Assembly: GCF_900167445.1 (NCBI RefSeq)
Contig: NZ_FUZT01000004.1
Location: forward strand, 1 to 64,000
From: Maledivibacter halophilus
GTDB taxonomy: Bacteria > Bacillota > Clostridia > Peptostreptococcales > Caminicellaceae
Direction: 5' to 3'
DNA: 64,000 nucleotides
Shown here: positions 59,684 to 64,000 of the stretch, piece by piece
Layout of the letters: the number at the start of each line of letters is the position of its first letter
Numbering within the stretch: the first letter of the stretch is position 1
Made by a program: the position numbers and the translations under genes
Notes under the pieces: generated by a model
The model's database searches: none
What the model was told of the DNA's origin: nothing
What the model saw: only the letters and a program-made list of their open reading frames with translations

Positions 59684-61417
59684 ATGATCAACCCAGAATA
59701 TAATGGAACCCACTCCTGGTTATTGGAATATATAAGTAAGTGTAAAACAAAGGAGATACTTATTGGCCATGAGCTTATGGAAGAATTAGATATACTTTAC
59801 AGTCATTTTAGCAATCCTGATATTACTATAGATTTTACCGATGCCCATAAAAGAATTAAGTTCATAGAAACTAGGTGTAAACACTTTGAGGCTCCCTTTG
59901 CTGGGAAGCCTTTTATTTTAATGTTATTTCAAAAAGCTTTTATAGAGGCAATTTATATTTTTAAGATATACGATGATGAGGTAGGTAGATTAGTAAGACT
60001 TCATCAAGATATCTTGTACCTAGTAAGCAGGAAAAATGGTAAGACTCCACTTATATCTGCCATATGCTTAGCTGAGTTTTTCTGTGGGCAGCAGGGTATA
60101 AAAATTCTTTGCAGCAGTAATGATTATGAGCAGGCTGATCTCATGTTCCAAGCCATAAATGCAATGCGTGAAGAAAGCCCAGCCCTTGAAAAGGTTACTA
60201 GAAAGAATATTAAAGGCATATACTTTGGGAATCCTCGAAAGCCAAAGAAAAAAGGAAAGTTTTCATATAAGAATAAGGGCAGTATTCGTAAAATATCGGC
60301 AAAAACAGGAGCCAAGGAAGGTAGGAATATTGGTGTAGGAGCTGTAGATGAAGTCCATGAGATGAAGGATGATACATCTATTATGCCAATACGACAAGCC
60401 TTATCAACCCAGGATGAACCACTATTCTTTGAACTGACTACAGAGGGTGTAGTTAATGATGGATATTTGGATGATAGACTAAAGGAAGCTAGGCAAGTAC
60501 TGGATGGGGATTTACATAGACCAAGATGGCTCATATGGCTGCAAACCCAGGATAATGAGCAGGAAATATGGCAGGATGAAAAGACCTGGGTAAAAAGTAA
60601 TCCTGGACTGGGAGTAATAAAAAAATGGTCCTTTATGCGCAAGATGATTGAAGAAGCAAAACTCAGCAAGTCCAAAAGGGTCTTTGTTTTATCAAAGGAC
60701 TTTAATATAAAACAAAACAATGTCACAGCTTGGCTCACAACTGAGGACATTGATAATAAAGAAACCTTTGATATAGAGGAATTTAGAAACGCCTTTGGAA
60801 TTGGCGGAGTGGATCTTAGTAAAACTGGGGACTTATGCAGTGCAAGGGCAATGCTGATGAAGCCCAAAAGCGACAAAAAGTATTTTCTACAGCATTATTT
60901 TATACCTGAGTCGAAGCTTGGCAATCTTCCTAAAGAAGACAGAGAATTATATCGCCAGTGGGTAAGAGATGGATTGATGACTCTGTCAGATGGCAATGAG
61001 AACGACTTTAGATTAGTAACTAAATGGTTCTATAATTTATACAGAAACTATGGAATTAGATTTTATAATACTGGTTACGATAAATGGTCAGCTGTATATT
61101 GGGTTAAAGAAATGGAGGAGGATTATGGCTTCGATACTAAAAAAGTAGATCAGTCCTTCGGAAGCATGTCGGAGCCAATGAAATTATTAGAAGCTGATCT
61201 AAAGAGTAATAAAGTAATATACAATAACAATCCAATCGATAGATATTGTCTAGAAAACACAGCCATTACTGCTAATTCAAAGGAAGAGATAATGCCTATA
61301 AAAATTCAAGGTAAAGAGAATAAAAAAATAGATGGGGCTGTTACTATGATGATCTGCTATCGAATTTACATAGATCATAAATTAGAGTTTTTGGAATTAG
61401 TAAAGAGAATGGGCTAG
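59684..61417 (+). CDS. terL: Phage terminase large subunit (HK97 type)
   Basis: 577 residues. The ATPase has Walker A VSRKNGKTPLIS and Walker B VGAVDEVHEM, with an ATP-coupling segment FELTTEGVV. The C-terminal nuclease domain has GVDLSKTGDLCSARAM and late acidic residues (DGAVTMM). It pumps DNA into the prohead and cuts it. Full length for the family. It starts ATG 59684 after TAGGTGAT. Confidence 0.95.
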   Translation: MINPEYNGTHSWLLEYISKCKTKEILIGHELMEELDILYSHFSNPDITIDFTDAHKRIKFIETRCKHFEAPFAGKPFILMLFQKAFIEAIYIFKIYDDEVGRLVRLHQDILYLVSRKNGKTPLISAICLAEFFCGQQGIKILCSSNDYEQADLMFQAINAMREESPALEKVTRKNIKGIYFGNPRKPKKKGKFSYKNKGSIRKISAKTGAKEGRNIGVGAVDEVHEMKDDTSIMPIRQALSTQDEPLFFELTTEGVVNDGYLDDRLKEARQVLDGDLHRPRWLIWLQTQDNEQEIWQDEKTWVKSNPGLGVIKKWSFMRKMIEEAKLSKSKRVFVLSKDFNIKQNNVTAWLTTEDIDNKETFDIEEFRNAFGIGGVDLSKTGDLCSARAMLMKPKSDKKYFLQHYFIPESKLGNLPKEDRELYRQWVRDGLMTLSDGNENDFRLVTKWFYNLYRNYGIRFYNTGYDKWSAVYWVKEMEEDYGFDTKKVDQSFGSMSEPMKLLEADLKSNKVIYNNNPIDRYCLENTAITANSKEEIMPIKIQGKENKKIDGAVTMMICYRIYIDHKLEFLELVKRMG

Positions 61418-61441
61418 TAAGGATCATAAGGTGGTGATGGA

Positions 61442-61636
61442 TTGATTAAAAAGAGATTAAAAAGTATTAGGAACCTTGGTACTTTGATACTAAAGCTTAT
61501 AGATGATATATTCCTGATTTTAGGGATGGCTTTACTATCTATAGGAGTATTTAAAATTTTTATACCAGCAGGATATATAACCCTAGGCATTTGTTTTATT
61601 GCATTTGCTTTTTTTATTGCAGAGAAAGGAAGATAG
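61442..61636 (+). CDS. Two-helix membrane protein between terminase and portal (64 aa)
   Basis: TTG 61442 follows AAGGTGGTGA. Two hydrophobic helices (about 15-37 and 42-60). Small membrane proteins at this site occur in HK97-type phages, role unknown. It stops three bases before the portal gene. Confidence 0.55.
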   Translation: MIKKRLKSIRNLGTLILKLIDDIFLILGMALLSIGVFKIFIPAGYITLGICFIAFAFFIAEKGR

Positions 61637-61639
61637 CAG

Positions 61640-62890
61640 ATGTTACTTAAAAGTTTAATGAGTAAAAATAAATCAAATAAAAATTTAAATTATGCCAAAG
61701 TACTAGATGGTAGTTATCCTGCTTTCAGCCAGTTTGGACAGAATATTTACATCTCCGATATAGTTCAAATGTGTATAGATACCATAGCAGCAGAAATGAG
61801 TAAGCTAAAGCCAAGGCACATATATACAGACAGCAGCGGAATACAGCAAATTCCTAAAAGCAGTATCAACAGAATTTTTAAATTTGCTCCAAATGAATTC
61901 ATGACAATAAGTGAATTTATAGAGAAAACTATCTGGCTGCTAATGATGAATTATAATCTTTTTATATATCCAACGTATGAAACCTATACAAACACCAGAG
62001 GATATGAATCAAAATATTTTACAGGGTTATATCCCTTAAACCCAACTCAAGTAGATTTTCTACAAGACATAAAAGGAAGATTGTTCATCAAGCTTTATTT
62101 TGGAAATGGTCAAAATTATACACTACCTTATTCAGATGTGATCCATATAAGAAAGAAATTTTCTGTAAATGACATAATGGGTGGAGGAGCCAGTGGTCAG
62201 CCAGACAATGAAGCTCTTTTAAAGGTTTTGCAGATAAATGATACAGTTCTTCAAGGACTGGGAAAAGCAATTAAAACAAGCTTAAGTATTAGAGGGCTCC
62301 TTAAAATTAATACCATGATGGATGATGAAGTGCAAAAGAAGGAAAGGAAGAAATTCGAAGAGCTAATAAATAGTGGTGAAAGTGGGATATTACCTTTGGA
62401 TTTAAAGGGAGAATATACTCCTTTAAAGGTCGATCCAAAGCTAATAGATAGAGAAACCTTAAATTTTCTACAAGATAAGGTCCTAAATTGGTATGGAGTA
62501 TCCTGGGAGATATTAAGTGGCAAATATACCGATGAAGAATATCAAGCCTTCTATGAAAAAACATTAGAACCAATATTAATTAGATCAGGGCAAGCATACT
62601 CAAGGGGCATGTTTACCCAGAGAGAATTAGATGTTGGAAATGAAATAGTCTTTTACCAAAAGGACATGATGTACCTAAGTACACAGTCAAAATTAAAATT
62701 GCTTGAAATAGCAGGCAGCCAAGGTTTACTAACCGATAATCAAAAGCTGGCCATATTAGGTTATCCACCACTTACTGATGGCAGCGGAAATAGGCGTACT
62801 ATTAGTCTTAACTATGTGGATACAAAAATAGCAACTCAGTATCAACTAAACAAAGCTAAAAACGGAGGTGAAAGCATTGGCCAAGAATAA
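61640..62890 (+). CDS. Phage portal protein (HK97 family)
   Basis: 416 residues matching HK97-type portals: YISDIVQMCIDTIAAEMSKL near the start, DVIHIRKKFSVNDIMGGGAS, and the helical NFLQDKVLNWYGVSWEILSG. It forms the dodecameric DNA entry ring and docks the terminase. It overlaps the protease gene by 14 bases, as is common in this module. Confidence 0.94.
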   Translation: MLLKSLMSKNKSNKNLNYAKVLDGSYPAFSQFGQNIYISDIVQMCIDTIAAEMSKLKPRHIYTDSSGIQQIPKSSINRIFKFAPNEFMTISEFIEKTIWLLMMNYNLFIYPTYETYTNTRGYESKYFTGLYPLNPTQVDFLQDIKGRLFIKLYFGNGQNYTLPYSDVIHIRKKFSVNDIMGGGASGQPDNEALLKVLQINDTVLQGLGKAIKTSLSIRGLLKINTMMDDEVQKKERKKFEELINSGESGILPLDLKGEYTPLKVDPKLIDRETLNFLQDKVLNWYGVSWEILSGKYTDEEYQAFYEKTLEPILIRSGQAYSRGMFTQRELDVGNEIVFYQKDMMYLSTQSKLKLLEIAGSQGLLTDNQKLAILGYPPLTDGSGNRRTISLNYVDTKIATQYQLNKAKNGGESIGQE

Positions 62891-63566
62891 AAATAAGCCA
62901 ACGGTCTGTGGAAAGGCTAAGCGTAATTTTCTTATGGCTGATTTAAGAGCGATTGATAACTCAAATGAAGAAAGCCCTCAGTATATAATAGCAGGCCATG
63001 CAGCAGTATTTGATCAGGTAACTAATATTGGGGGATTTTTCTATGAAGTGATTGAGCGTGGAGCATTTGATAAGACAGATTTTAAAGATGTTCTTTTTAG
63101 CGTTAATCATGATTTGAATAAGATACCACTTGCAAGAAGTAGAAATAATAACATTAATTCTACACTTCAGTTAAATGTAGATGACATTGGATTGGCTATT
63201 AAGGCCAACTTAGATGTTGACAATAATTCTGACGCACGAAGTTTATATAGTTCTGTATCAAGAGGAGATATGGACGGTATGAGCTTCATTTTTTATGTAA
63301 AAGACGAAAGTTGGGATAATCTAGATTCTGAAATGCCAACAAGACGTATACATGAAATTGATAAAGTTATTGAGGTCTCAGCTGTTAGTTTTCCAGCCTA
63401 TGATGGAACTAACATTATTATAGATTCAAGGGATAGAAATGTACTGGATAGTGCAAAGCTGGCATTGGATAATGCTAGGGCTAAACTGGGTTTAAGTAAT
63501 GAAGCTGGAGAAGAGAATTTACTTGAATTAGAAAGACTAAGGGCAAAAACATTATTTAAATTTTAA
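62877..63566 (+). CDS. Prohead protease (HK97 S78 family)
   Basis: 229 residues with TTG 62877 seven bases after CGGAGGT (a GTG at 62868 overlaps that site). Catalytic His in FSVNHDLNKIPLARS and Ser in SRGDMDGMSFIFYV, followed by EVSAVSFPAYDGTNI. It matures the capsid by removing the delta domain. Adjacent to portal and capsid genes. Confidence 0.93.
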   Translation: MAKNKNKPTVCGKAKRNFLMADLRAIDNSNEESPQYIIAGHAAVFDQVTNIGGFFYEVIERGAFDKTDFKDVLFSVNHDLNKIPLARSRNNNINSTLQLNVDDIGLAIKANLDVDNNSDARSLYSSVSRGDMDGMSFIFYVKDESWDNLDSEMPTRRIHEIDKVIEVSAVSFPAYDGTNIIIDSRDRNVLDSAKLALDNARAKLGLSNEAGEENLLELERLRAKTLFKF

Positions 63567-63587
63567 GAAAGGTTAAGGTGATAATCC

Positions 63588-64000
63588 ATGAAGAAAAGAT
63601 TACTGAAATTATTAAAATTAAAGCAAGAAAGAAAAGCAAGCTTAAAGAAAATCGTTGAATCTACAGATAAGATTGAAGAAATAAGAAGTGCACAGAAAGA
63701 AATTGATGGTTTAAATACTGAAATAGCAGACCTTCAATCTATGATAGATGAAATTGAAGAGGAAGAGAGAAATGCTAAGCCACAAGATGATCCAAGTAAT
63801 ATTGCTGGTATGGGAAATGTGGACCCTAACAAGGATCCGCAAGGAAGAAATGCTGCTAATCCAACTGGAGGATTTAACCCATTAGGGACCTATGGAGTTG
63901 GGCCAACTAATTCTCAGCAGAGAAATCAAGAGCCAGAGGATAGATATGGAACTCTAGAATATAGAAAAGCATTTATGGATTACTGCCAGACAGGAAAAAT
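63588..64000 (+). CDS. Major capsid protein, N-terminal part (HK97 type, runs off the window)
   Basis: ATG 63588 follows AAGGTGAT. The visible 137 residues are a coiled-coil delta/scaffold domain (ASLKKIVESTDKIEEIRSAQ, TEIADLQSMIDEIEEEERNA) and a glycine/asparagine-rich linker, then YGTLEYRKAFMDYCQTGK, the start of the HK97 N-arm. The protease upstream would cut after the linker. The 3' end lies outside the window. Confidence 0.9.
   Translation, partial: MKKRLLKLLKLKQERKASLKKIVESTDKIEEIRSAQKEIDGLNTEIADLQSMIDEIEEEERNAKPQDDPSNIAGMGNVDPNKDPQGRNAANPTGGFNPLGTYGVGPTNSQQRNQEPEDRYGTLEYRKAFMDYCQTGK

Larger units (their letters stand above)
29936..64000. mobile_element. Prophage (HK97-type packaging, serine recombinase), right end outside the window
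   Basis: The order of modules is that of a temperate siphophage. A leftward block holds the serine recombinase, accessory genes and a cI-type repressor. A rightward block holds Cro-like, early, partition, replication, methylase, late-regulator, terminase, portal, protease and capsid genes. At least 34 kb lie in the window and tail, lysis and right att must follow. It is inserted in cwlJ. No disrupted structural gene is seen in the visible part, so it may be functional. Confidence 0.93.

Noticed and set aside
60124..60876. 250-codon minus-strand frame inside the large terminase gene
   Set aside because: A codon-bias shadow of terL; no ribosome site or domain.
29936..64000. tRNA-gene integration site, CRISPR array, retron or diversity-generating element within the prophage
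   Set aside because: None was seen: no tRNA fold at the left junction, no reverse transcriptase gene and no spacer array.

Overview
The window comes from a low-GC, endospore-forming member of the Clostridia. The AT-rich codon use, frequent TTG/GTG starts, strong AGGAGG-type ribosome sites, lactose/cellobiose-type PTS, PPi-type phosphofructokinase and the spore genes gerQ and cwlJ all fit that. I cannot name the genus from sequence alone. There are two halves: chromosomal genes at 1-29.9 kb and a large prophage from about 29.9 kb to beyond the right edge. || Region 1 (1-5.5 kb) is a decaying zone. A DDE transposase has cut a histidine-kinase gene. Next come remnants of an MFS transporter and an iron-containing alcohol dehydrogenase, and an intact protein with six 45-residue LVIVD-type propeller repeats. 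|| Region 2 (5.5-22.3 kb) is a sugar locus: PTS IIB, IIC and IIA, two GH1 phospho-glycosidases (one with altered catalytic-site residues), a DeoC aldolase, an epimerase closer to allulose-6-phosphate than to ribulose-phosphate epimerase, a mannose-6-phosphate isomerase, a PRD-type PTS-controlled activator, a ROK kinase, RpiB, a HAD phosphatase, transketolase and PPi-phosphofructokinase. Together they would import a beta-glycoside, cleave it and feed the products into the non-oxidative pentose phosphate pathway and glycolysis. || Region 3 (22.3-29.5 kb) holds aconitase, isocitrate dehydrogenase and citrate synthase (the citrate to 2-oxoglutarate branch), a membrane metallopeptidase-like protein, a lytic transglycosylase and gerQ. 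|| Region 4 (29.9-64 kb) is a prophage. It sits inside the 5' part of a cwlJ-type spore cortex hydrolase gene directly upstream of gerQ, and its large serine recombinase ends at the junction. This is the geometry of a skin-like element that could restore cwlJ on excision. The leftward arm (31.5-43.4 kb) carries accessory genes: an orphan antitoxin, a hydrolase, a membrane protein, a secreted GH3 hexosaminidase-like protein, a TIR-like effector, a HIRAN protein and XRE regulators. Four of these genes share a duplicated ~200 bp promoter module. A cI/Cro-type switch with 19 bp operators lies at 43.4-43.5 kb. The rightward arm has early genes, a parM-parR pair followed by two triplets of 11 bp iterons, a DnaD-like initiator gene containing four 23 bp iterons (probable origin), a DnaC-like loader, a Dam-like methylase, many small proteins, a late regulator, a short tyrosine recombinase, and then an HK97-type packaging and head module (small terminase, HNH-kinase fusion, large terminase, portal, protease, start of the capsid gene). 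The right attachment site and the missing cwlJ 5' end lie beyond 64 kb.
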